Shown here: one piece after another, positions 1 to 9,779 of the stretch | Position numbering within the stretch: the stretch's first letter is position 1 | How the letters are laid out: each line of letters opens with the position of its first letter | Source: Ulva prolifera | Lineage: Eukaryota > Chlorophyta > Ulvophyceae > Ulvales > Ulvaceae | Assembly: GCA_023078555.1 (NCBI GenBank) | Contig: CM041199.1 | Location: 8,499,315-8,563,314 of the forward strand | DNA length: 64,000 bases | Direction of reading: 5' to 3' | Program-made: the position numbers and the translations under genes | Notes under the pieces: generated by a model | What the model saw: the letters and a program-made list of their open reading frames with translations, nothing else | Told to the model about the DNA's origin: nothing | The model's database searches: none

Positions 1-192
1 TTTCTCTGGTACTGTCCTGACGTGCAGGGAGGCTAGCTGAAGGTTGACAGCATGTGGCACGAATAATGCTTGCGATTCATTTGTATAGCGTGGCATAACA
101 TGTCTGGCGTGGGTGGTGAGGGCGCTGCAGCTGTGGCCTGTCTTTAAGGCGATGGTCAGCCTGATCCTGGCGTGGCAGCACCCAGACATGAA
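1..192. other. Low-copy left flank of the 94-bp satellite
   Basis: This stretch has no internal periodicity and no recognisable coding region. It ends abruptly where the first GGGGGCAGAGGG block of the 94-bp satellite begins at 193. It may continue to the left outside the window. Confidence 0.6.
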
Positions 193-286
193 GGGGGCAG
201 AGGGCATAACAACACAGAAACACCAAGTGCCACTGTGATTCGGCAACGATGGGCAGCATCACTTTCAACCCCACTTCACCGTGTGC

Positions 287-1320
287 GGGGGCAGAGGGGG
301 TAGCAGCACAGAACCATCAAATGCCGGTGAGCTGCGGCAGCGATAGGCAGCATCACTGTCAACCCCACTGCACCGCGTGCGGGGGCAGAAGGGGTAGCAG
401 CACAGAACCATCAAGTGCCGGTGAGCTGCGGCAGCGATGGGCAGCATCACTGTCACCCCCGCTGCACTGCGTGCGGGGGCAGAGGGGGTAGCAGCACAGA
501 ACCATCAAGTTCCGTGGTGCTGTGGCTGCGATGGGCAGCATCACTTTCACCCCCACTTCACCGTGTGCGGGGGCAGAGGGGGTAGCAGCACAGAACCATC
601 AAGTGCCGGTGAGCTGCGGCAGCGATAGGCAGCATCACTGTCAACCCCACTGCACCGCGTGCGGGGGCAGAGGGGGTAGCAGCACAGAACCATCAAGTGC
701 CGGTGAGCTGCGGCAGCGATGGGCAGCATCACTGTCACCCCCGCTGCACTGCGTGCGGGGGCAGAGGGGGTAGCAGCACAGAACCATCAAGTTCCGTGGT
801 GCTGTGGCTGCGATGGGCCACATCACTGTCACTCCCACTGCACTGCGTGCGGGGGCAGAGGGGGTAGCAGCACAGAACCATCAAGTGCCGGTGAGCTGCG
901 GCAGCGATGGGCAGCATCACTGTCACCCCCGCTGCACTGCGTGCGGGGGCAGAGGGGGTAGCAGCACAGAACCATCAAGTTCCGTGGTGCTGTGGCTGCG
1001 ATGGGCAGCATCACTTTCACCCCCACTTCACCGTGTGCGGGGGCAGAGGGGGTAGCAGCACAGAACCATCAAGTGCCGGTGAGCTGCGGCAGCGATAGGC
1101 AGCAACACTGTCAACCCCACTGCACCGCGTGCGGGGGCAGAGGGGGTAGCAGCACAGAACCATCAAGTGCCGGTGAGCTGCGGCAGCGATGGGCAGCATC
1201 ACTGTCACCCCCGCTGCACTGCGTGCGGGGGCAGAGGGGGTAGCAGCACAGAACCATCAAGTTCCGTGGCGCTGTGGCTGCGATGGGCCACATCACTGTC
1301 ACTCCCACTTCACCGTGTGC
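287..1320 (+). repeat. 94-bp satellite, subfamily I block
   Basis: These eleven units carry GTAGCAGCACAGAACCATCA followed by either AGTGCCGGTGAGCTGCGGC or AGTTCCGTGGTGCTGTGGC. The two versions alternate in a pattern that repeats every five monomers (470 bp; for example positions 437 and 907, or 522 and 992). The block is bracketed by two copies of a distinct hybrid unit, starting at 193 and 1321, exactly 1128 bp (12 monomers) apart. Both hybrid units contain GGCATAACAACACAGAAACA and CACTGTGATTCGGCAACG. Confidence 0.85.
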
Positions 1321-3494
1321 GGGGGCAGAGGGCATAACAACACAGAAACACCAAGTGCCACTGTGATTCGGCAACGATGGGCAGCATCAATGTCACCCCC
1401 GCTGCACTGCGTCGGGGGGCAGAGGGGGTAACATCACAGAAACATCAAGTGCCGGTGAGCTGCGGCAACGATGGGCAGCACCACTGTCACCCCCACTTCA
1501 CCGTGTGCGGGGGCAGAGGGGGTAACAGCACAGAAACACCAGGTGCCACTGTGCTGCGGCAACGATGGGCAGCACCACTGTCAACCACGCTGCACTGCGT
1601 GGGGGGGCAGAGGGGGTAACAGCACAGAAACACCAGGTGCCACTGTGCTGCGGCAACGATGGGCAGCACCACTGTCAACCACGCTGCACTGCGTGGGGGG
1701 GCAGAGGGGGTAACAGCACAGAAACCCCAGGTGCCACTGTGCTGCGGCAACGATGGGCAGCACCACTGTCAAACCCGCTGCACTGCGTGGGGGGGCAGAG
1801 GGGGTAACAGCACAGAAACACCAGGTGCCACTGTGCTGCGGCAACGATGGGCAGCACCACTGTCAAACCCGCTGCACTGCGTGGGGGGGCAGAGGGGGTA
1901 ACAGCACAGAAACACCAGGTGCCACTGTGCTGCGGCAACAATGGGCAGCACCACTGTCAAACCCGCTGCACTGCGTGGGGGGGCTGAGGGGGTAACAGCA
2001 CAGAAACACCAGGTGCCACTGTGCTGCGGCAACGATGGGCAGCACCACTGTCAACCACGCTGCACTGCGTGGGGGGGCAGAGGGGGTAACAGCACAGAAA
2101 CACCAGGTGCCACTGTGATTCGGCAACGATGGGCAGCATCAATGTCACCCCCGCTGCACTGCGTCGGGGGGCAGAGGGGGTAACATCACAGAAACATCAG
2201 GTGCCACTGTGCTGCGGCAACGATGTGCAGCACCACTGTCAACCACGCTGCACTGCGTGGGGGGGCAGAGGGGGTAACAGCACAGAAACACCAGGTGCCA
2301 CTGTGCTGCGGCAACGATGGGCAGCACCACTGTCAAACCCGCTGCACTGCGTGGGGGGGCAGAGGGGGTAACAGCACAGAAACACCAGGTGCCACTGTGC
2401 TGCGGCAACGATGGGCAGCACCACTGTCAAACCCGCTGCACTGCGTGGGGGGGCAGAGGGGGTAACATCACAGATACACCAGGTGCCACTGTGCTGCGGC
2501 AACGATGGGCAGCACCACTGTCAACCACGCTGCACTGCGTGGGGGGGCAGAGGGGGTAACAGCACAGAAACACCAGATGCCACTGTGCTGCGGCAACGAT
2601 GGGCAGCACCACTGTCAAACCCGCTGCACTGCGTGGGGGGGCAGAGGGGGTAACAGCACAGAAACACCAGGTGCCACTGTGCTGCGGCAACAATGGGCAG
2701 CACCACTGTCAAACCCGCTGCACTGCGTGGGGGGGCTGAGGGGGTAACAGCACAGAAACACCAGGTGCCACTGTGCTGCGGCAACGATGGGCAGCACCAC
2801 TGTCAACCACGCTGCACTGCGTGGGGGGGCAGAGGGGGTAACAGCACAGAAACACCAGGTGCCACTGTGATTCGGCAACGATGGGCAGCATCAATGTCAC
2901 CCCCGCTGCACTGCGTCGGGGGGCAGAGGGGGTAACATCACAGAAACATCAGGTGCCACTGTGCTGCGGCAACGATGTGCAGCACCACTGTCAACCACGC
3001 TGCACTGCGTGGGGGGGCAGAGGGGGTAACAGCACAGAAACACCAGGTGCCACTGTGCTGCGGCAACGATGGGCAGCACCACTGTCAAACCCGCTGCACT
3101 GCGTGGGGGGGCAGAGGGGGTAACAGCACAGAAACACCAGGTGCCACTGTGCTGCGGCAACGATGGGCAGCACCACTGTCAAACCCGCTGCACTGCGTGG
3201 GGGGGCAGAGGGGGTAACATCACAGATACACCAGGTGCCACTGTGCTGCGGCAACGATGGGCAGCACCACTGTCAACCACGCTGCACTGCGTGGGGGGGC
3301 AGAGGGGGTAACAGCACAGAAACACCAGATGCCACTGTGCTGCGGCAACGATGGGCAGCACCACTGTCAACCACGCTGCACTGCGTGGGGGGGGCAGATG
3401 GGGTAACAGCACAGAAGGACCATGTGCCACTGTGCTGCGGCAACGATGGGCAGCACCACTGTCAACCACGCTGCACTGCGTGGGGGGGGCAGAG
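1321..3494 (+). repeat. 94-bp satellite, subfamily II block
   Basis: These units carry GTAACAGCACAGAAACACCA, then GGTGCCACTGTGCTGCGGCA, and mostly a longer G-run of seven (GTGGGGGGGCAGAGGGGG). They differ from subfamily I at many fixed positions, so the array is made of two homogenised blocks and not one randomly drifting family. The final two units, from about 3390, have an eight-G run and a further variant (AGAAGGACCATGTGCC), as often seen at the edge of a satellite where homogenisation is weaker. Confidence 0.85.
1830..3367 (+). repeat. 752-bp (8-monomer) higher-order duplication in the 94-bp satellite
   Basis: Diagnostic variants recur at an exact offset of 752 bp (8 x 94). They include GGCAACAATGGGC at about 1932 and 2684, GGGGGGGCTGAGGGGG at about 1978 and 2730, CACTGTGATTCGGC at about 2111 and 2863, and CGATGTGCAGC at about 2221 and 2973. 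By eye the two copies match from about 1830 to 2615 against 2582 to 3367. This is a recent tandem duplication of an eight-monomer block, typical of unequal exchange. Confidence 0.85.
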
Positions 3495-3934
3495 GACGCA
3501 CTTTTGCCGACATCCCAATACATTGCCGAGCCATTGCTGCTGTAGCATGCTGCGTCACAGCCATACTATGCGCCTCTGCCATCTGAGAGGGGGGAGGCCA
3601 CGCGACACATGGTGCCCACCCGCACAAACACGCATGCAGACCCACATTGGTACAATGTTCAACGGTACGTACTGCAGCAGCGGTGCATATACTACATTTT
3701 TGCCCGACTTGTCTTGCATCGGAACCACTAAAACGATTTTATTACTTTACCACGTGCACGTACATATGTATGGCTCATACTGCCGTTGTGTCTCTGCTTT
3801 CGGTGTCGCCAATCATCCGGGGTTCATGCTAGCGCCAGGAGGCACCATGAGATCTGTGTAATGGTGGCCTGGGGCTGTTTGGGTTGCGTGCATGGCTGGG
3901 TCCACTAACGCCACACTCACCGCGATGCTGTTTT

Positions 3935-3954
3935 TGCATGCATGCGTGCATGCG
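3935..3954. other. 20-nt alternating purine-pyrimidine tract
   Basis: TGCATGCATGCGTGCATGCG alternates pyrimidine and purine without a break. Such GC/CA alternation is the classic composition for left-handed Z-DNA, and the tract also contains overlapping GCATGC palindromes. The sequence pattern is directly visible; any structural role is inference. Confidence 0.5.
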
Positions 3955-4480
3955 ATGTGTGGCGGTAACGCTCGCCATTCCAGGCGCGATCTCCATATGT
4001 GAGCTGTTAAAACCTAAACATTGCATCAGTGAGCATAAATATATGATCAATTCGTTGTGCTGTCTCAATGCGTTGGAGTGCAAGCCATGCCATCCGTACT
4101 GCGTGTGCGGGCGCACCGACATGATCATTGCGGCGTATCTGGTTGAACAGAGCGCCTGAAGTCTTCTACAATCTCTGTCTGTGGGTATTATTGTATAATG
4201 TGGTGTGAATCGTAGGCGGGTCTTTCACTCCCGGGCTGGCGTCTAATTGTTTGCAAGCAGCAGCCGCAGGCGTCATCGCCGCTGCTCAACTTCCGACATG
4301 CTCAATTGAAGTATGCTGCAAGGTGTGACGTTTGTATATGTCTGACGGCGCTGTCGTGGACATCACTTCCTTGCGAAGGCGCCGAAGACGCAGCTGATGT
4401 GCCGATATCGATGGTCGAGGCGCACACATTGTTCTGTTCGAGATGGCACCTGCCACCAGTTTTCTACTTCGTATATCATA

Positions 4481-4530
4481 TATGCTGTAGGTGTATGCTG
4501 TAGCTTTGGATATGTTGTAGCTTCGGATGT
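4481..4530 (+). repeat. Small imperfect direct repeats around TATGCTGTAG
   Basis: TATGCTGTAG occurs at 4481 and again at 4494. It is followed by TAGCTTTGGATATG and then TAGCTTCGGATGTG, a second near-duplicate pair. The whole is a 50-bp cluster of slippage-type duplications inside the unique island, with no sign of coding function. Confidence 0.5.
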
Positions 4531-5544
4531 GCGATGGCGCCCGATCGCATGAACCACGTTCACCTTGCTTGCAGAGCAGCTGCTTGAGGTGATTGCCGTC
4601 CGACTCCGTGTCTCAAACAAACTGACATTCTTAGAGTACGCGTAAGCAATAATGTTACTTGGAGCCTATCTACGCTTGCTTCTCTGCTGCTCGATCGAGA
4701 TCATTGTGGTGCGCCTGGCATTTGCGTGCACCATCGGTTGTTGACCAGGTGTGTTTTCGTAGGTCACGGGTATCAGCATCTTCCGGTATACCTACGTAGC
4801 CTACCTGAGGAACACACACTCACGTGGAAGTTATTTCGAGCCGGCCATGGGATCGTGACATCAAGCAAAACCGCATGGCATGGAGGTGGTGCGATCCTAT
4901 ACCAAGTGCTTCCATTGTGGAGAGCAAACATATGGAGTATGTTCTAGATTGACTATGGTTGGACAGTACCGAACACTCTCGCGCGACTTGCATAAATCTC
5001 GGCGAACAAAGTTTACATGCACTGCTGCCATCGACAGTGACTTCGTGGCAACAAGCAGGCGCCCAAACATCGCATTTGTGTGTGCACACGTGCGTCCAAG
5101 TTTGACCTCGTTAGTACCCGCAGGGCGTCTATAAGCATGCATGGGATCAAAACTGTAAGACAAGGCAGCCAAAGGATTAAGAGGACCGGAATATGTCGAC
5201 AGCAGTGAGGGCTTAGAGAATTATCCGGCGCGTTCCTTGTTTGAGTGCGTTGTGTTGGGGTTGCAATCCTTCGAGTGTATACATGTATCATTTAGCTGCG
5301 TACGTGGTGCCTCCACGTGGTGTCCTGTCTCGCCTTGATAGCTGATGCACATTGCATTTCCCAAGAGGCACGCGGAATACATCTGCACCATCGTAAGTTC
5401 GTTGAGTGTTCTTCTGCATGCCTGCTAGAGCGGGCAGTCCCGCACCGTTCGTTTTCAAGAGTCCGCGAGAGCGGATGGTGGAGCACCGTCCATTCGTAGT
5501 TACAAAAGAGTGAACGAGCGAAAAACAACACTGAAATTCTTAGT

Positions 5545-6165
5545 CGCCACGCCGCGCATGGTTCGTCACATGCATGATTACTGGAATGGTTGGTGCCCCA
5601 CCAACCATTCCGGGGATCCTGGATCATGACATGCATGACTGCCCAAATGGTTGGTGGCCCACCAACCATTCTTGTGCGTCGCGCCGTGCATGGATGCTTA
5701 CATGCATGACTTCCCGAATGGTTGGTGGCCCACCAACCATTCCGGGGAGCCTGGATCATGACATGCATGACTGCCCGAATGGTTGGTGGCCCACCAACCA
5801 TTCTTGTGCGTCGCGCCGTGCATGGATGCTTACATGCATGACTTCCCGAATGGTTGGTGGCCCACCAACCATTCCGGGGAGCCTGGATCATGACATATGT
5901 CATGCATATGCATGTCTGCCCGAATGGTTGGTGGCCCACCAACCATTCTTGTGCGCCGCGCCGTGCATGGATGCTTACATGCATGACTTCCCGAATGGTT
6001 GGTGGCCCACCAACCATTCCGGGGAGCCTGTATCGGGACATGCATGACTGCCCGAATGGTTGGTGGCCCACCAACCATTCCGGGGTGCCTGGATCATGGC
6101 GTATGTCATGCCCGAATGGTTGGTGGCCCACCAACCATTCTCGTGCGCCGCGCCCCACATTCCCT
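5545..6165. repeat. Array of nine 27-nt palindromes with two alternating spacer types
   Basis: Each copy has arm GAATGGTTGGTGG, a central C, and the exact reverse-complement arm CCACCAACCATTC. Copies lie at 5584-5610, 5645-5671, 5716-5742, 5777-5803, 5848-5874, 5922-5948, 5993-6019, 6054-6080 and 6114-6140. The last seven are identical; the first has one change next to the centre and the second has one at its outer base. Start-to-start distances are 61, 71, 61, 71, 74, 71, 61 and 60. A short spacer beginning CGGGGAGCCTGGATCATG alternates for most of the array with a longer one beginning TTGTGCGTCGCGCCGTGCAT, giving a dimer of about 132 bp. Both spacer types end in ACATGCATGACT(G/T)CCC. Degenerate half-units flank the array on both sides. 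Each palindrome could extrude a 13-bp-stem hairpin. No protein-coding or CRISPR function is supported, because the spacers are themselves repeated. Confidence 0.9.
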
Positions 6166-6272
6166 GACAGACCCATCTGATGTAGACGTTGTGCTACTGC
6201 AAAACAAACACATTGGGCAACAACATACCAGTGCGCGTGAACGAGCGCAAGCCACTGACACATCACCTATCC

Positions 6273-6509
6273 ATGCAGATGTCCAGAATCAGAGCGAGGA
6301 CTGCTTACGGCGAGGGCACGATGAAGCCGGCCGCGCAGTGGGCACAAGAAGACGGACTGTACGTGGCTGACTACGAGTGCTTCAAGAAATTCATCCTTGG
6401 CGCACTAAAAACGGAGGGGACAGCGGAATCTCCGTTGCATCCCACCCATAAGAGGAGCCAGAAGGTTGGCCTCGCGTTGAAGATTACCCGGAAGAAGTAT
6501 GTCGATTAG
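6273..6509 (+). CDS. Unrecognised small ORF, possibly the last exon of a gene
   Basis: This is the best candidate for real coding DNA in the window, but it belongs to no family I recognise. From the ATG at 6273 the frame gives 78 residues and ends at TAG 6507-6509. The product is basic, begins MQMSRIRARTAYGEGTMKP, has a more typical globular middle (around WAQEDGLYVADYECFKKFIL) and ends in a lysine- and arginine-rich tail (KRSQKVGLALKITRKKYVD). Third codon positions lean to G and C (ATC, GCG, GGC, GAG, AAG, CCG, GCC), unlike the neighbouring repeats, which is the main coding argument. The frame stays open upstream to about 6189 without another ATG. A good splice acceptor context (CTATCCATGCAG) ends at 6278, so the segment could instead be a 3' terminal exon starting at 6279. 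AATAAA lies 235 nt after the stop and TGTAA 163 nt after it. It begins only about 110 bp from the palindromic array. A chance open frame cannot be excluded. Confidence 0.35.
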   Translation: MQMSRIRARTAYGEGTMKPAAQWAQEDGLYVADYECFKKFILGALKTEGTAESPLHPTHKRSQKVGLALKITRKKYVD

Positions 6510-7395
6510 TTGTATACCAACGTGGGCTCGGAAAGAAATTGTACACATGCGGTGATCGTGATTAAATGTATGAGTGGAGTATATGACATGTTAGAGGTGG
6601 CACTACATGTGATCGTAGTATCATCGTTCCTTATGGACATGATGAGGGCACCCAAGGTGACGAGATATCAATGTAAGCAATGTCTATGATATGCCTATGC
6701 AAGCCATGACCACCCCTGCCTACGAACTCGTGTGAACACATCAATAAATCTGTCTTGTTCCGGAATCACGGTGTACAGTTGATGACATGCTGCTTGTATA
6801 TGCACTCGAAACTGCCTTTCTCGCAGGACCGTATGTTCTGTGCATTAATCGCGATTCTCTGTCGAAAACGTGGTACACATGTTACAATAGAGTGAATGGG
6901 AGAGAACAAATATTGAGACCGAGTTGCATCCGAATCAACGGCAACCTACACGTGGCACGCATGTAAAGAAGGCCTTGATGACCTCACCACTTACGTAATC
7001 TGTCTCCAGCACATCCGGGCAGAGAGTAACCTCTCACGAACCATCCTGTTCTTCCAGGCTTCCGGGAGGCTTCCGCAAGGCTCTGCCGGAACGTTATCGG
7101 ATCCGTAACCATTCCGAAAATTTAAGCATTCTTCCTCAAACAGTCCTCTGGAAGCATTGCGGATCCTTCGCACGTTCCGGCATCACTCCGGAAACGTTCC
7201 GGCAGAACCCCCACGTGGAGTGCCCGTTGAAACACCCCGTCCGGAACGCTCGCGGAACTTCCGTCCAAAATCCGGGCTGCCTTCCGGGCGCTCCGCCAAC
7301 GGTCCTTTCGCCGTTCCCAGGGTTCCGCCAGGCCTCCGCCACTCTTCCTCAAACCATCCTCGCACCTTCCTCACCACCACGTCACCATTCTCCTA
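6510..7395. other. Low-copy island with a TTCCG-rich half
   Basis: From 6510 to about 7000 the DNA is ordinary, AT-richer and non-repetitive, with no recognisable gene. From about 7040 to 7370 it becomes GC-rich and filled with TTCCG, TTCCGG and CCGGAA words, including TTCCGGAA-like inverted motifs. Two imperfect copies of CTTCCTCAAAC-(A/C)-(G/A)TCCTC sit at about 7131 and 7345. This looks like an old, decayed short-period repeat. Several overlapping open frames of 65-80 codons cross it on both strands and look compositional. The minisatellite begins immediately after, at about 7396. Confidence 0.5.
6744..6749 (+). promoter_or_regulatory. Possible polyadenylation signal AATAAA
   Basis: A canonical AATAAA hexamer lies 235 nt downstream of the stop of the candidate coding segment. 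The green-algal type signal TGTAA also occurs nearby, at 6672-6676 and 6962-6966. Which, if any, is used cannot be told from sequence, and short words like these occur often by chance. Confidence 0.2.
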
Positions 7396-9779
7396 GTGTG
7401 TGTGGAGTGACCAAGCCCGTGTGGAGAGTCCGTGTGGAGTGTACGTGTGGAGTGACCGATTCCGTGTGGAGTGACCGTGTGGAGTGTACGTGTGGAGTGA
7501 CCGAGTCCGTGTGGAGTGTCCGTGTGGAGTGACCGTGTGGAGTATCCGTGTGGAGTGACCGAGTGGAGTGACCGAGTCCGTGTGGAGTGTCCGTGTGGAG
7601 TGTACGTGTGGATTGACCGTGTGGAGTAACCGTGTGGAGTGACCGAGTCCGTGTGGAGTGGCCGTGTGGAGTGTCCGTGTGAAGTGACCGTGTGGAGTGA
7701 CCGAGGCCGTGTGGAGTGTCCGTGTGGAGTGTACGTGTGGAGTGACCGTGTGGAGTGCCCAAGTCCGTGTGGAGTGTCCGTGTGGAGGGTCCGTGTGGAG
7801 TGACCGAGTCCGTGTGGAGTGGCCGTGTGGAGTGACCGTGTGGAGTGTACGTGTGGAGTGACCGAGTCCGTGTGGAGTGTCCGTGTGGAGTGGCCGTGTG
7901 GAGTGTCCGTGTGGAGAGACCGAGTCCGTGTGGAGTGGCCGTGTGGAGTGACCGTGTGGAGTGTACGTGTGGAGTGACCGAGTCCGTGTGGAGTGTCCGT
8001 GTGGAGTGTACGTGTGGAGTGACCGTGTGGAGTAATCGTGTGGAGTGACCGAGTCCGTGTGGAGTGGCCGTGTGGAGTGTCCGTGTGAAGTGACCGTGTG
8101 GAGTGACCGAGGCCGTGTGGAGTGTCCGTGTGGAGTGTACGTGTGGAGTGACCGTGTCCGTGTGGAGTGTCCGTGTGGATTGTACGTGTGGAGTGCCCAA
8201 GTCCATGTGGAGTGTCCGTGTGGAGTGACCCTGTGGAATGACCGAGTCCGTGTGGAGTGTCCGTGTGGAGTGTACGTGTGGAGTGGCCGTGTGGAGTGTC
8301 CGTGTGGAGTGTACGTGTGGAGTGACCGATTCCGTGTGGAGTGTCCGTGTGGAGTGTACGTGTGGAGTGACCGTGTCCGTGTGGAGTGTCCGTGTGGATT
8401 GTACGTGTGGAGTGCCCAAGTCCGTGTGGAGTGTCCGTGTGGAGTGACCGTGTGGAATGACCGAGTCCGTGTGGAGTGTCCGTGTGGAGTGTACGTGTGG
8501 AGTGGCCGTGTGGAGTGACCGTGTGGAGTGTACGTGTGGAGTGACCAAGCCCGTGTGGAGTGGCCGTGTGGAGTGTACGTGTGGAGTGCTCAGGTCCGTT
8601 GGAGTGTCTGTGTGGAGTGTACGTGTGGAGTGGCCGACTCCGTGTGGAGTGTCCGTGTGGAGTGTACGTGTGGAGTGCCCAAGTCCGTGTGGAGTGTCCG
8701 TGTGGAGTGTCCGTGTGGAGTGACCAAGTCCGTGTGGAGTGGCCGTGTGGAGTGACCGTGTGGAGTGTACGTGTGGAGTGACCGAGTCCGTGTGGAGTGT
8801 CCGTGTGGAGTGTACGTATGGAATGACCGAGTCCGTGTGGAGTGACCGTGTGGAGTGTACGTGTGGAGTGACCGAGTCTGTGTGGAGTGGCCGTGTGGAG
8901 TGTCCGTGTGGAGTGTACGTGTGGAGTGACCGATTCCGTGTGGAGTGTCCGTGTGGAGTGTACGTGTGGAGTGACCGTGTCCGTGTGGAGTGTCCGTGTG
9001 GATTGTACGTGTGGAGTGCCCAAGTCCGTGTGGAGTGTCCGTGTGGAGTGACCGTGTGGAATGACCGAGTCCGTGTGGAGTGTCCGTGTCGAGTGTACGT
9101 GTGGAGTGGCCGTGTGGAGTGACCGTGTGGAGTGTACGTGTGGAGTGACCGATTCCGTGTGGAGTGTCCGTGTGGAGTGTACGTGTGGAGTGACCGTGTC
9201 ACTGTGGAGTGTCCGTGTGGATTGTACGTGTGGAGTGCCCAAGTCCGTGTGGAGTGTCCGTGTGGAGTGTCCGCGTGGAGTGACCGAGTTCGTGTGGAGT
9301 GTCCGTGTGGAGTGGCCGTGTGGGGTGTCCGTATGGGGTGACCGTGTGGAGTGACTGAGGCCGTGTGGAGTGTCTGTGTGGAGTGACTGTGTGGAGTGAC
9401 CGAGTCCGTGAGGAGTGTCCGTGTGTAGTGACCGTGTGAAGTGACCGTGTGGAGTGACCGAGGCCGTGTGGAGTGTCCGTGTGGAGTGTACGTGTGGAGT
9501 GTCCGTGTGGATTGTACGTGTGGAGTGCCCAAGTCCGTGTGGAGTGTCCGTGTGGAGTGACCGTGTGGAATGACCGAGTCCGTGTGGAGTGTCCGTGTGG
9601 AGTGTACGTGTGGAGTGGCCGTGTGGAGTGACCGTGTGGAGTGTACGTGTGGAGTGACCGATTCCGTGTGGAGTGTCCGTGTGGAGTGTACGTGTGGAGT
9701 GACCGTGTCACTGTGGAGTGTCCGTGTGGATTGTACGTGTGGAGTGCCCAAGTCCGTGTGGAGTGTCCGTGTGGAGTGT

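Larger units (their letters stand above)
193..3494 (+). repeat. 94-bp tandem satellite, about 35 copies
   Basis: The same 94-bp unit recurs head to tail through the whole interval. Landmarks in each unit, in order, are a G-run (GGGGGCAGAGGGGGTA), CAGCACAGAA, a variable CATCAAGTGCC or CACCAGGTGCC segment, CGGCARCGATGGGCAGCA, and a C-rich half ending GCTGCACTGCGTG. Spacing of the GATGGGCAGCA landmark is 94 nt almost everywhere, with single-base differences in the G-run. The array starts sharply at 193 and ends at about 3494, where GGGGGGGGCAGAGGACGC leads into unique DNA. Short open frames occur on both strands in every unit, but 94 is not a multiple of three and the frames simply repeat, so they are not taken as genes. 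No function is visible. The unit is unrelated by eye to the other arrays in the window. Confidence 0.95.
3495..5544. other. Low-copy island between the 94-bp satellite and the palindromic array
   Basis: This 2-kb stretch is not periodic and has mixed composition of about 50% GC. Open frames of 60-100 codons occur on both strands, but none shows a recognisable domain, a clear coding composition or a convincing intron-exon structure. No tRNA, transposon end or known repeat was recognised. It contains one alternating purine-pyrimidine tract and one small direct repeat, listed separately. It could contain exons of a gene whose other parts are not recognisable, or simply be intergenic. Confidence 0.5.

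Noticed and set aside
3647-4159. Small plus-strand frames in the first island
   Set aside because: They overlap frames on the opposite strand, have no recognisable domain and no coding composition. Chance frames of this size are expected at about 50% GC.
5584-6140. CRISPR array: 27-nt palindromic repeats with 34- and 44-nt spacers
   Set aside because: The spacers are not unique; two spacer types recur in alternation. No cas genes are nearby and the sequence context is eukaryotic.
5292-6266. A 324-codon minus-strand frame through the palindromic array
   Set aside because: The 132-bp dimer is a multiple of three and lacks stops in this frame, so the middle is open automatically. The flanking parts resemble no protein, and mirror peptides (GWWATNHS, GWWPTNHS) arise on both strands simply because the unit is palindromic.
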